Below, piece after piece: positions 36,446-45,415 of a stretch of DNA of 64,000 bases (within the stretch, counting starts at the first letter, position 1; each line of letters begins with the position of its first letter). The DNA lies in the NCBI RefSeq assembly GCF_030317115.1, contig NZ_JASZYF010000025.1:20813-84812 (forward strand), given 5' to 3'. The notes below the pieces were generated by a model. That model saw only the letters and a list, made by a program, of their open reading frames with translations, did not search any database and had not been told where the DNA came from. A program made the translations under genes and the position numbers. Source of the stretch: Variovorax gracilis. Its GTDB lineage: Bacteria > Pseudomonadota > Gammaproteobacteria > Burkholderiales > Burkholderiaceae_C.

Positions 36446-38443
36446 TCAGGCCGGAACCGCGACCCGCCGGGTCGACAGCAGCGCGCGCAGCTTGGCCGGC
36501 GCGACCGGCTTGGTGAGCAGCATCACGCCGCCCTGGCGCAGGCGCTGCAGGATCTCGGGCCCGGTGGCGCCCGACACCAGCACGGCCAACGCGTCGGGCT
36601 GGAGCCGGCGCGTGGCGTCGATGACTTCCATGCCGTCGTCGTCGCCGGCCAGTTGCAGGTCGCACAGCACCACGTCGAAGTGCGAGCCGGCATCACCGAG
36701 CCGGATCAGCGCCTCCGCACGGCTGGGCGCGCATTCGACCTGGCAGCCCCATTGTTCGAGCAAGGTGCGGCTGCCGTGGAGGATGGCCGGGTCGTCGTCG
36801 ACGACGAGGCAGCGCACGCCAGCCAGCGGTGCCGTCGCCACCGGCTCCGGCGCGGGCGGCGCCACCTCGCGCGGATGGGCCGCCGGCAGCTCGATCGCGA
36901 AGGTGCTGCCCGCCTGCAGCGCGGAGCGAAGGGTGATGCGCGTGCCGAGGAGCGTGGCGATCCGCGCGCAGATCGCCAGGCCGAGGCCGAAGCCCTGGCG
37001 ACGGTCCCGCTCGGTGTTCGCGACCTGGTAGAACTCCTCGAAGATGCGCGCCTGGTGGATGGGCGCGATGCCGACGCCGTTGTCGCGCACCTCGATGCGG
37101 ATGGAGTCGCCGCTGTGGCGCGCCGTCACCAGCACCGTGCCGTCCGCCGGCGTGTGGCGGATGGCGTTGCTGACCAGGTTGCCGATGATGCGCAGCAGCA
37201 GCGCGGCGTCGGTGCGCACCGCCAGGCCGCGATCTTCCCAAAGCAGGCGAACGCGCGCGGCGGCGGCCGGTGCGGCGTGCTGGGCGTCGAGCTGGTCGAA
37301 CACGGTCGCCAGCGAAACGCCCGAGATGGTGGGCGTCAGCACCTGCGCATCGAGCCGCGAGATTTCCAGCAGGTCGTCGAGCAGCAGGGTCATGAACTCC
37401 GTGGCCTCCTGCAGGCGCATCACGGCGGGGCGCTGCGCCGGGCTCGCGGTGGGCAGCAGGCCGTCGATGAAGAGGCCCATCGCATGCAGCGGCTGGCGCA
37501 GGTCGTGGCTCGCGGCAGCCAGGAAGCGGGCGCGGGACAACGCGGCCTGCTCGGCCTCCGCCATTCGCTGCAGCGCCACGGCGGTGGCTTCGCACACCCG
37601 CTCCTCGCTGATCTGGCGGTTGCGCTGCAGGCGCTCGGCCAGGCGGTTGATGTCGTGCGCGAGGTTCGCGAGCTCGTGCTGGGCGCGTCGTGCGCCCGGT
37701 TCGGCGTCGCCGTCGTCCCCGGCCAGCGTGACGACATTGCAGCGCGCATCGAACTGGCCCGCCTGCAGGGCGGCCACGGCGCGCGAGATGCGGCGCAGCG
37801 GCTGGGCGACGGCACGTGCGGTATGGCGCACCCAGGCCCAGGCGACCAGCAGGGCGATCATCGCGATGCCGATGCCGGCCATCAGCGAGCGCGTGCGTTC
37901 GCGATCGTAGGCGGTGGTGTCGCGGAAGGTCTGCACCAGGCCGATGGGCGTTTCGCCGGCCGCGGTGGAGCCTGCCGGCGCGAAAGCCATGGCGCGCGAG
38001 GCTTCGCGCAGCGTGACCGGCGCGGTGAACATGCGCAGCTTGGCGAGCGGTGCGGTCTTCGGGCCGGCCGTCACGAAGACGCCGGCGCTGTTGCTGATCT
38101 CGACGCGCGTGACCTGTCCGCCCCGCAGCGCAGCATTGGCGACGTTCTGCAGCGCGGGCAGGTCGCCCGCATAGAGGCTCAGGTCGGACATCGCAGCCAC
38201 CTGGCGGGCGACGGCCTGGCCTTCGGCGTCGAAGGCGGCTTCGAGCGTGTCGAGCCGGCTGTTGGTGAACCAGCCGGTGAGCGCCAGGGCCACCGCCGCG
38301 CACGGCACCACACCCAGGCGGAACAGGTCGCGCTGCAGGCTCCCGCCGACCACGAGGGCGCGGTCGTCGGCGGCTGCCGGCGGTTGGGTCGGTCGCACCG
38401 CCGCAACGGCAGGCGCGATCAGGCGATGTGTCGGGGCGGTCAT
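36446..38443 (-). CDS. Membrane hybrid histidine kinase (HDLRQPLH class)
   Basis: This 665-residue kinase has two membrane spans (about 41-61 and 187-206) around a periplasmic sensor domain. A HAMP-like region, HisKA with His313 (ASHDLRQPLHAMG), an HATPase (NLVSNAIRHT; GFGLGLAI) and a C-terminal receiver (LCDLQLAGDD; LLTKPVAP) follow. The RQPLH form is frequent in Burkholderiales hybrid kinases. Its start overlaps the stop of the periplasmic binding protein gene upstream (ATGA), so sensor and binding protein are made together. Confidence 0.92.
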   Translation of the reverse strand: MTAPTHRLIAPAVAAVRPTQPPAAADDRALVVGGSLQRDLFRLGVVPCAAVALALTGWFTNSRLDTLEAAFDAEGQAVARQVAAMSDLSLYAGDLPALQNVANAALRGGQVTRVEISNSAGVFVTAGPKTAPLAKLRMFTAPVTLREASRAMAFAPAGSTAAGETPIGLVQTFRDTTAYDRERTRSLMAGIGIAMIALLVAWAWVRHTARAVAQPLRRISRAVAALQAGQFDARCNVVTLAGDDGDAEPGARRAQHELANLAHDINRLAERLQRNRQISEERVCEATAVALQRMAEAEQAALSRARFLAAASHDLRQPLHAMGLFIDGLLPTASPAQRPAVMRLQEATEFMTLLLDDLLEISRLDAQVLTPTISGVSLATVFDQLDAQHAAPAAAARVRLLWEDRGLAVRTDAALLLRIIGNLVSNAIRHTPADGTVLVTARHSGDSIRIEVRDNGVGIAPIHQARIFEEFYQVANTERDRRQGFGLGLAICARIATLLGTRITLRSALQAGSTFAIELPAAHPREVAPPAPEPVATAPLAGVRCLVVDDDPAILHGSRTLLEQWGCQVECAPSRAEALIRLGDAGSHFDVVLCDLQLAGDDDGMEVIDATRRLQPDALAVLVSGATGPEILQRLRQGGVMLLTKPVAPAKLRALLSTRRVAVPA

Positions 38444-39444
38444 CGAATCGCGGTGACCCGCTCCGTGAGTTCTCGTTCTTCAGGCAGCCGCATGCCCAGG
38501 CCGCGCGCCACCGTGGGGTTGACGCGCACGGTCGAGGGCGTTGCGCATTCGACCAGCAGGCCGCCCGCGGCGGTGTTGGAGGCCAGTTTCAGGCCGAGCA
38601 GCCGCGCCTGCTGCGCCAGTTGCGCCGGCGTGGACACCGCTGCCGCGAGTCCCCCGGAGCGGACCAGGCCGTCGCTCGTGCCGAACACCGGCAGGCCGGC
38701 GCTGGCACCGGCGCGCAGCACGGCGAGCGTCGCAGGCTGGCTGTCGCCGATCAGGTCGGGCAGCACCATCAATGCATCGCTGCGCGGCACGAGCCGCCGC
38801 AGCGCGGCGGCCAGCGCCTTGGCATCGGTCGCGTATTCGACCTGCAGGTCCCAGCCGTTCGCGGCGCGCCGCAGCTCGCGGATCATCGGTTCCGACTCGG
38901 CGGTGACCACCACGCCCAGCCTGCGCCGCTGCGGCATGACGGCATCGATCAGCGTGATCTGGTCGGCCATGGCGGGCTCGCGCAGCAACACGCCGATCCA
39001 GCGGTCGGGGCGCCGCAGGGCGGGGTTGTCCTTGAGGCTTTCGTAGTCGAGCCGGCTCAGCATCGCGAGCACCAGCGGGTCCTGCCCGGGCCGCTCGATC
39101 GCCGTCCTCGACGCGTCCACGCCGACCGCCATCGTGATCGGGGTGTCCGTCGGCGCGAGCCTGACGCCGCGCGTGCGCATGCCGGCCGAGTGGTCCTCCT
39201 CGACGCTCTCGCCGGACGGCCGGCCGGCAGCGACGTGGATCAGTTCCAGGCTGCTGCCCGCTTCCTGCGTCTCGCGCAGTTGGCGAACGAATTCCGTGTG
39301 GGCTGCGTTTTCGTCCGCCATGAGCACCCTGATCACCGCCGCCGCGCCGGTGCCGGGCAGCACTGCGCAAGCCAGGCCCATCGCCAGGGTGGCGCATTGC
39401 CTTCGAAGCAGTGGAAGAAATCGGTTGGCAAACATGGACTGCAT
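38440..39444 (-). CDS. Periplasmic ABC_sub_bind-type binding protein
   Basis: This 334-residue protein has a Sec signal (CATLAMGLACAVLPGTGAAA) and the two-lobe fold of the TrpX/ABC_sub_bind (PF04392) class. ITLIDAVMPQRRRLGVVVT and ALMVLPDLIGDSQPATLAVL are recognisable, and GLPVFGTSDGLVRSGGLAA is the conserved late motif. No permease or ATPase gene is near. The tight overlap with the kinase downstream points to a sensing role. The ligand is not known. Confidence 0.8.
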   Translation of the reverse strand: MQSMFANRFLPLLRRQCATLAMGLACAVLPGTGAAAVIRVLMADENAAHTEFVRQLRETQEAGSSLELIHVAAGRPSGESVEEDHSAGMRTRGVRLAPTDTPITMAVGVDASRTAIERPGQDPLVLAMLSRLDYESLKDNPALRRPDRWIGVLLREPAMADQITLIDAVMPQRRRLGVVVTAESEPMIRELRRAANGWDLQVEYATDAKALAAALRRLVPRSDALMVLPDLIGDSQPATLAVLRAGASAGLPVFGTSDGLVRSGGLAAAVSTPAQLAQQARLLGLKLASNTAAGGLLVECATPSTVRVNPTVARGLGMRLPEERELTERVTAIR

Positions 39445-39591
39445 CCGCAGTGGGTGACAGAACCCAATGTACGGATGCGGCCTGCGCGGCGCGATAAGGC
39501 AGAGGGCTTATGTCGGCAAGCGGGCGGTCCCGTTGCCGTAGGGCAGCGGCCGAAGCCGCAGCCTGTCGGCCTATGTCAGAGGTCGTATCCC

Positions 39592-41481
39592 CTACAGGGC
39601 CGGCTCCCGGACGGCGGCGAGTTGGGCCTGGATGGCCTGCCGAAGGATCTTCGGCGAGACCGGCTTGTAGAGCACCGACACGCCCGCGCTCGCCACTTCG
39701 CGCAGGCGGTCGGGCTTGGTCTCGCCGGTCACGAGCAGGCGGGCGGTGCCGGGGCCGATGCCGTTCGGATGGCGCTCCAGCGCTGCGAGCACGTCCAGGC
39801 CGTTGTCGCCGCCCTGCAGCAGGAGGTCGCTGACGACCACGTCGGGCGGTCGGCTCCAGGCGTCGGCGAGGGCCAGCGCCTCGCCGCGGGTCTGCGCGGC
39901 CATCACCTCGGCGCCCCAGTTCGTGAGCACGACCTGCAGCCCTTCGAGGATGGTGCGCTCGTCGTCGATCACCAGCACGCGGACATTGCGCAGGCTGCCG
40001 TGGTCGTCGAGCAGGGCGCCGGGCAGGGTCATGGGCTGCGGCGGCAGGCCGATCACGGGCTCGGTGCCACGCACCGTCACCCGCACGCAGGTGCCCTTGT
40101 GAAGGCGCGAACTGAGGTCGACGCGCGTGTTCAGCAGCGCGGCCAGCCGCTGCACCGTGGCCAGCCCGAGGCCCATGCCGCGCGCATCGCGGCCTTGGCG
40201 GCCGTGCGGCTCCACTTGATAGAACTCCTCGAACACCCGCGCCTGGTGATGCGCCGCGATGCCGACGCCGGTGTCCCAGACATCGATGCGGATGCCCTTG
40301 CCTCGCCGCCGCGCGCCGACCAGCACGCCGCCTTCGGCGGTGTGGCGCAGCGAGTTGGACACCAGGTTGTTCAGGATGCGCGACAGCATCACGTAGTCGC
40401 AGCGCACCCAGACGTCGGTCTTGCGCACCACCAGCCGCAGGTTCTGCTGCTCGGCCACTGCGCGGAAGTTGCGGCTGATCTCGTCGAAGAGGGTGTCGAG
40501 CGCGAAGTCCGCCCACTGCGGCTGCAGCACGCCCGCATCGAGTTGCGACAGGTTGAGCAGCTCGGTGAACAGCCGGTCGAGCGATTCGACGCACTCGCGG
40601 ATGTGGCCGATGCGCTGCAGGCGCGCCGGATCGGTCTCGCCATTGGCCAGGCCGTCGGAAAACAGCGTCAGCGCATGCAGCGGCTGCCGCAGGTCGTGGC
40701 TCGCGGCGGCCAGCAGCCGCGTCTTGGCCTGGCTCGCGACTTCGAGCTGCTGGTTCTTGCTCGCGAGTTCGGCGGTGGCGTGGACGATGCGGCTTTCCAG
40801 CAGGTTGCGGCTTTCCGACAGCGCGCGCGCCGCCTGGTTGAAGCCGTCCTGCAGGCGCCGCACTTCGGCCGTGCCCTGGACTTTCACCTGCGCGTCCTCG
40901 CCGGCGCCGAGCCGGTCGACCGCCTCGCCCAGCGCGCGGATCGGTGCGCTGATGCGCCGCGCCGCCCACCAGCCGGCCAGCCCGACCCCCACGAGACTCG
41001 CGCCGAGCACCAGCACGACGTTGAACCAGACCGCCTTCTTGGCATTGCTCACGGCGTCGAGGCTCATCTCCACCATCACCTTGCCCGTGTGCTTGCCGTC
41101 GTCGCCGATGATCGGCGCCACCACCTGCAGGCCCTCGCCACGCTGGCGGTCCGTCGTCTCCGAGTTGGCGACGATCTCGCCGTCGTCCGACCAGATCTGC
41201 ACCTGCTGCACATGCGGCTGGTAACTGCCCGACTGAGCGGTGCGCTGCAGCGCCCGGCGGTCCATGTGCTGGATCTGGGCCTGCGCCACCGTCGCCACTT
41301 GCAGCGCCACGGTCTGTGCGTTGGCGCGCATGAGTTCGGTCACGTTCGCCAGGTGCTGCCGCGTGAGCACCGCGATCGTGCCCATCGTCGCGACCATCGC
41401 CGGCAGCAGGGCCAGCAGGACGAGTTGCTGGGCCAGCGTCAGACGCACCAGTTGGCGAAGGGCGCGGAAGGGCCGGTTCAT
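39592..41481 (-). CDS. Membrane hybrid histidine kinase (HDLRQPLH class)
   Basis: This kinase of about 629 residues has spans near 18-40 and 148-172 around a periplasmic sensor. A HAMP domain, coiled coil, HisKA with His262 (ASHDLRQPLHAL), HATPase (NLVSNSLRHT; GMGLGLATV) and a C-terminal receiver (VVSDLLLQGGDNG; LYKPVSP) follow. I use ATG 41481. A GTG two codons upstream is possible. It is divergent from two PhnD-like binding-protein genes, about 250 bases away, and resembles the kinase at 36446, which also pairs with a binding protein. Confidence 0.92.
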   Translation of the reverse strand: MNRPFRALRQLVRLTLAQQLVLLALLPAMVATMGTIAVLTRQHLANVTELMRANAQTVALQVATVAQAQIQHMDRRALQRTAQSGSYQPHVQQVQIWSDDGEIVANSETTDRQRGEGLQVVAPIIGDDGKHTGKVMVEMSLDAVSNAKKAVWFNVVLVLGASLVGVGLAGWWAARRISAPIRALGEAVDRLGAGEDAQVKVQGTAEVRRLQDGFNQAARALSESRNLLESRIVHATAELASKNQQLEVASQAKTRLLAAASHDLRQPLHALTLFSDGLANGETDPARLQRIGHIRECVESLDRLFTELLNLSQLDAGVLQPQWADFALDTLFDEISRNFRAVAEQQNLRLVVRKTDVWVRCDYVMLSRILNNLVSNSLRHTAEGGVLVGARRRGKGIRIDVWDTGVGIAAHHQARVFEEFYQVEPHGRQGRDARGMGLGLATVQRLAALLNTRVDLSSRLHKGTCVRVTVRGTEPVIGLPPQPMTLPGALLDDHGSLRNVRVLVIDDERTILEGLQVVLTNWGAEVMAAQTRGEALALADAWSRPPDVVVSDLLLQGGDNGLDVLAALERHPNGIGPGTARLLVTGETKPDRLREVASAGVSVLYKPVSPKILRQAIQAQLAAVREPAL

Positions 41482-41729
41482 GGACACGGTGTGCGATCGG
41501 TCAGCGGCCCTGCCGATGCGTTACCGACCGAAGTACATGGGTGGAGAAAAACGACACGACGATTGTTGAAGTTGGTTTCTAATTGTGTTCTCGACAGTAC
41601 TCGTTTGACCAGCCCGGGCCAATAAGCCTCCTGGCAGACGCGCTTCAAAAAAGGATGCTGGCTCCTGTCCACCGCGCTTCCGGCGCTTCCCTCCTTCCTT
41701 TCGCGATCCGGCCCGGGCGCTGGCGGGCG

Positions 41730-42761
41730 ATGGCGCGGTGCGCGTGGGGACTGGCGGTGCGCGGCGCGCTGGCATTGCTTCTCGGCTGTCAGGTGGTGGC
41801 CACGGCGCAGACCGCCGGCGCCTCCAGCACGGTCGGCGCCGGGACCCTTCGCTTCGGAATCCTTCCGCTGGGCGGCGCCTTCGAATCGCGCAACGACTGG
41901 GAGCCCCTCCTCGCCGACATGAGCCGCGCCATCGGCCGCCCGGTGACCATGCTCTCGGTCACCTCGTACGAGGCGCTGGAGCAGGCGATCCAGCGCGACC
42001 AGGTCGACATGGCCTTCCTGTCCGGCAAGATGGCGCTCGATGCGGTGACGCTGCGCCGCATGAAGGTGGTGGCGCAGGTCACCCGCCACGACGGCCTGCC
42101 CGGCTACCGCGCCCTGCTGCTGGCGCGAAAGACGGGCCCTTACAACTCCTTGAAGAGCCTGCTCGCCGAGCCGGAGAAATGGCGCCTGGCGCGCGGCGAG
42201 AGCCGCTCGGTGTCGGGTTTCATCGTGCCGCAGTTGCAGCTCTTCCTGCCCAATCACATCGCGATGGAGACGCGCTTTCGCAGCGAGCTCGTCGGCACGC
42301 ATCAGGTGACGGCGCTGGCCGTGGCCAACGGCGAGGCCGACGTGGCGACCAACAACACCGCCGATTTCGAGCGCTTCAAGCTCCAGTTTCCGGCCGAGGC
42401 CGACCGGCTGCAGGTGATCTGGGAATCCGAGCTGATCCCGCATGCCCAGATCGTGATGCGGCGCGACTACGGCCCGGCCTTCCAGAAGCAGGTGCAGGCG
42501 TTTCTCGTGGAGTACGCCCGAGGCAAGGGCCCGCGCAGCGACGGCGAGCGCGCCGTGCTGAAGTCGCTGCACGACCTGGCCGGTTTCGTCGCCGCCGACA
42601 ACAGCTCGCTGATGCCGGCAGCCAGGCTGGCCTACCAGCTCGCGCGGCAAAGCGCGATGACCTCGCAGTGGGTGAACGAAGCGGCGCGGCAGGCCCGCCT
42701 GCAGCGCATCGAGACCACGTACGCCGACCAGCAGGCGGCGCTGCGCGACGGTGCGCCTTGA
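41730..42761 (+). CDS. PhnD-like periplasmic binding protein 1
   Basis: This 343-residue protein has a Sec signal peptide (LAVRGALALLLGCQVVATAQ) and a phosphate/phosphonate-binding fold (LRFGILPLGGAFESRNDWEP; VTSYEALEQAIQRDQVDMAF; SRSVSGFIVPQLQLF). I prefer ATG 41730 because it gives a clean signal peptide. An ATG at 41655 is possible. No PhnC or PhnE genes occur here. It is divergent from a hybrid kinase and overlaps its paralogue downstream. The ligand cannot be assigned from sequence. Confidence 0.85.
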   Translation: MARCAWGLAVRGALALLLGCQVVATAQTAGASSTVGAGTLRFGILPLGGAFESRNDWEPLLADMSRAIGRPVTMLSVTSYEALEQAIQRDQVDMAFLSGKMALDAVTLRRMKVVAQVTRHDGLPGYRALLLARKTGPYNSLKSLLAEPEKWRLARGESRSVSGFIVPQLQLFLPNHIAMETRFRSELVGTHQVTALAVANGEADVATNNTADFERFKLQFPAEADRLQVIWESELIPHAQIVMRRDYGPAFQKQVQAFLVEYARGKGPRSDGERAVLKSLHDLAGFVAADNSSLMPAARLAYQLARQSAMTSQWVNEAARQARLQRIETTYADQQAALRDGAP

Positions 42762-43779
42762 ATCCGTGCTGAGGCGGCGGCTGATCGTGCTCGCGGCCGC
42801 GTTCGGCTGGCGGGCCGTCCCGGCGCAGACCGGCCGTGCCGCCGCGCCGGCTTCGCCGGTTCCGCTGCGCTTCGGCGTGCTGCCCATCGGCGGCGCCGTC
42901 GAATCGCGCGACAAGTGGGCGCCGGTGCTTGCCGACATGAGCCGCGCGCTCGGGCGACCGGTCGCCGCGCTGTCGGTGACCAGCTACGAATCCCTCGAAC
43001 AGGCCATCCAGCGCAACGAGGTGGATATCGCGCTCTTGTCCGCCAAGATGGCGCTCGACGCCGTCTCCCGGCGCGGCATGAGCGTGCTGGCCCAGGTGAA
43101 GCGGCATGCGGGCGAGCCCGAGCATCGCGCCATCCTGCTCGTGCGCAAGGCCGGCCCGCTCGACAGCCTCGACGCCCTGCTGGCGCGCCCGGAGCAATGG
43201 CGGCTGGCGCGCGGTGACAGCCGCTCGGTGTCGGGCTTCATCCTGCCGCAGGTCCAGCTCTTCCTGCCCCACCGCATCGAGATGGAGACGCGTTTCCGCG
43301 GCGAGATCATCGGTACCCACCAGTTGACGGCGCTGGCGGTGGCGAACGGCGATGCGGACGTGGCGACCAACAACACCACCGACTTCGAGCGCTTCCGGCA
43401 GCAGTTCCCGCTCGAGGCGGACCGCCTGCAGGTCATCTGGCGGTCCGCGCCCACCCCGCCCGCACAGATCGTGGTGCGCCAGGGCGTTCCGCACGCCGTC
43501 CAGAAGAAGGCCCAGCTCTTCCTGGTGCAATACGGCCAGGGGACCGGCCCGCGCGCCGACGGCGAGCGCGAGGCGCTGAAGTCCCTGCGGGCGGGCCTCG
43601 GCTACGTCGCCGCGAACAACGAGGCCTTGTTGCCGGCCGCCCTCCTCGAATACCAGCTCGCCCGGCAGAGCGCCCTGAACGCGCGCTGGGTGAACGAAGC
43701 CGCGCGCGAGGCGAGGCTTCAAAGGGTCGAAAGCCAGTACGCCGAGCAGGTCGCGGCGTTGCGAAACAGCACCCGCTGA
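42751..43779 (+). CDS. PhnD-like periplasmic binding protein 2 (paralogue)
   Basis: This 342-residue protein is clearly a tandem duplicate of the product of 41730-42761. Shared blocks include PLGG/PIGGAxESR, the SVTSYExLEQAIQR block, and RSVSGFI with the following LPQ/VPQ segment. The NNTxDFERF and ARQSAxxxxWVNEAAR blocks also match. Its N-terminus is a short, weak export signal ending PAQT. The start is GTG 42751, overlapping the first gene by 11 bases, with GTG 42766 as an alternative. An imperfect hairpin lies just after the stop (about 43792-43818). Confidence 0.84.
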   Translation: MRLESVLRRRLIVLAAAFGWRAVPAQTGRAAAPASPVPLRFGVLPIGGAVESRDKWAPVLADMSRALGRPVAALSVTSYESLEQAIQRNEVDIALLSAKMALDAVSRRGMSVLAQVKRHAGEPEHRAILLVRKAGPLDSLDALLARPEQWRLARGDSRSVSGFILPQVQLFLPHRIEMETRFRGEIIGTHQLTALAVANGDADVATNNTTDFERFRQQFPLEADRLQVIWRSAPTPPAQIVVRQGVPHAVQKKAQLFLVQYGQGTGPRADGEREALKSLRAGLGYVAANNEALLPAALLEYQLARQSALNARWVNEAAREARLQRVESQYAEQVAALRNSTR

Positions 43780-44034
43780 TTGCCGGCTCCGCCGATTCCC
43801 GTCCAAGAACGGGGAATTAGTGTGTGAGATTTGTCACGGAAACCGAGGCTGATGGCCGACGCACGCCCCGCGATCAGGTTCTGTTCAGCTTGCGGCCGGC
43901 GTTCCTGCAAAGCCGTATAGTTACAATCAATAACATTGTTAAACACTGTTACTTCTTCGTGAAGTGCAGGTAGCTCAGCGGTACGAGGAAGAAAAATCAA
44001 AACAAGAAACAAGCTTCAGGCGCTGAAGGTGTTC
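43780..44034. promoter_or_regulatory. AT-rich spacer, probable promoter and leader of the 44035 gene
   Basis: This spacer is much lower in GC than its surroundings, especially 43905-44010. It holds TATAGT at 43916-43921 as a possible -10 box, the palindrome TAACATTGTTA at 43931-43941, and a small hairpin (ACTTC/GAAGT, 43951-43965). GAAGG lies five bases before the ATG at 44035. I could not fix a convincing -35 box. Confidence 0.35.
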
Positions 44035-44715
44035 ATGCCGTTCTCCGCGGCAAGCGCAGCGGCAGCCCCGCCTGGACCGGACGGGCGGCCCCCAAGGACA
44101 CCGATTCGCAGGATTGCCGTGATCGAGGTTGCGCCCCCCAGCGACCTCCATGTCGAAAACAGGACCCTGACTGCGCCGTTCGGCCCCACTTCAGGCTTCC
44201 AGGCGATCGGCGACCGCCGGACAGGCCGCCGCTTGGACCGGCAGATGGAAGCGATTCGCCAGACGCTTGGGGCGAAGCTGACCGACGCGCTCGTGCAGGA
44301 ACTGGCGGCGAGCGGTTTCGAGGTTGCCGTGCTCGCGGATGTCCCTCGCCAGCCGGGCCAGCAGGACACGGTCGACTATGGATCGCTGCCGACGCGCGAT
44401 GCGGTCCTGCATGTCGCGTTCAGCGGCGTGGGCCTCTCGTCCTCGGCATGGTCGGAGAGTTACGAGCCGAAGATGAACGCGTCCGCGTACCTTCTGGCCA
44501 GCCCGGACGCGCCCGGTTGGCTGACCGGAGGTCACTTCTACTACGGCGCCGACGCGTCGGGCGACACCGCATGGAGCGTCCCGGCCGACGCGAGGCACCG
44601 CTATCCGTGCATCGTCACCCTGGCGGACCAGGCGGGCGACCTGACCGAAGGCTACGACGCCGCGACCCGCGCGCTCGCGCGGCGCATCGCCGGCTACCTG
44701 CGCGAACAACTCTGA
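44035..44715 (+). CDS. Hypothetical protein
   Basis: This 226-residue protein is of no family I recognise. The N-terminus (MPFSAASAAAAPPGPDG) is like the end of a signal peptide but lacks a charged, hydrophobic start. A GTG two codons upstream does not cure that. The body has RRIAVIEVAPPSDLHVENR and a region TLGAKLTDALVQELAASGFE reminiscent of lipoproteins that assemble outer-membrane structures, but I do not press that. It stands nine bases before the next gene, so the two are likely co-transcribed. Confidence 0.6.
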   Translation: MPFSAASAAAAPPGPDGRPPRTPIRRIAVIEVAPPSDLHVENRTLTAPFGPTSGFQAIGDRRTGRRLDRQMEAIRQTLGAKLTDALVQELAASGFEVAVLADVPRQPGQQDTVDYGSLPTRDAVLHVAFSGVGLSSSAWSESYEPKMNASAYLLASPDAPGWLTGGHFYYGADASGDTAWSVPADARHRYPCIVTLADQAGDLTEGYDAATRALARRIAGYLREQL

Positions 44716-44724
44716 GTCGTCGGG

Positions 44725-45327
44725 ATGTATCCAGTTCGAATTGGCGCGGCGATCGTCGCCGTGCTCTTGATCGCCGTTTTCTGGCGGCTCCTGAGGAAAC
44801 GTGCCACGGCCTCGGACACCGGGTCGCCCGATGAGGCGGCCGCGATCGCCTGGACAGCGGGCGCCCGCAGCAGGGCAGACATCTGCCAGGTGATGCACGA
44901 GGAGTCCGAGTCGCTGGGCGAGCGCTTGCGCGCTGCCGGTATGTCGATGGAGCTGAGGCCTTGCGCCCGTCCGTTGCACGTGCGTCTGGACCCATCGGGC
45001 CTGCGGGTGCTGCTCGCCCAGGTCGTCGACCTGGCCTGCCGCGTGATGCCGTCCGGCGGCACGCTGCAAATGCTGGTCCGCGCGGACGGGCCGCATGCCG
45101 TCGTCAACTTCATGGATCTCGTGCCGGAAGCCCATGAGCGGCGTCTCGGGCGCTGCTTCAACGAGGCGTCCGCCTTCAGAAGCAACCGGCGGCATGGGCG
45201 CGACGCGCTCCCGCTCGCAGGCGTCGCGCTGTGCGCCCGGATCGCGGGCGAGCACCAGGGGCGCATCTACGCGGCACCTTCGCCGCTGGGCAGCCTGGGC
45301 ATCACGCTGCGCCTCCCCCTCTGCTGA
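44725..45327 (+). CDS. Membrane-anchored protein with degenerate HATPase-like domain
   Basis: This 200-residue protein has an N-terminal anchor (RIGAAIVAVLLIAVFWRLL). A soluble part follows that looks like a worn-down kinase ATPase domain (RLDPSGLRVLLAQVVDLACRVMP in place of an N-box helix; GVALCARIAGEHQGRIYAAP at the end). The catalytic G boxes and a phospho-His helix are not evident. It may be a binding module derived from a histidine kinase. It is closely linked to the upstream hypothetical gene. Confidence 0.55.
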   Translation: MYPVRIGAAIVAVLLIAVFWRLLRKRATASDTGSPDEAAAIAWTAGARSRADICQVMHEESESLGERLRAAGMSMELRPCARPLHVRLDPSGLRVLLAQVVDLACRVMPSGGTLQMLVRADGPHAVVNFMDLVPEAHERRLGRCFNEASAFRSNRRHGRDALPLAGVALCARIAGEHQGRIYAAPSPLGSLGITLRLPLC

Positions 45328-45415
45328 TCCATCACGCGCCTTGCGCGGCAGCGCCTTGGGCGCATGCCTCCGCGCACCCCCAGTTTTCCATTAGCTAGTC
45401 CAAAGAGGCATTCAG

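Noticed and set aside
38428..41625. 1065-residue open frame on the plus strand
   Set aside because: It is the antisense shadow of the binding protein and kinase genes, which have clear domains and signal peptides on the minus strand.
43965..43991. Sequence like a tRNA D-arm (GGTAGCTCAGCGGTA)
   Set aside because: No acceptor, anticodon or T-arm can be folded around it. It is at most a remnant and is probably chance.
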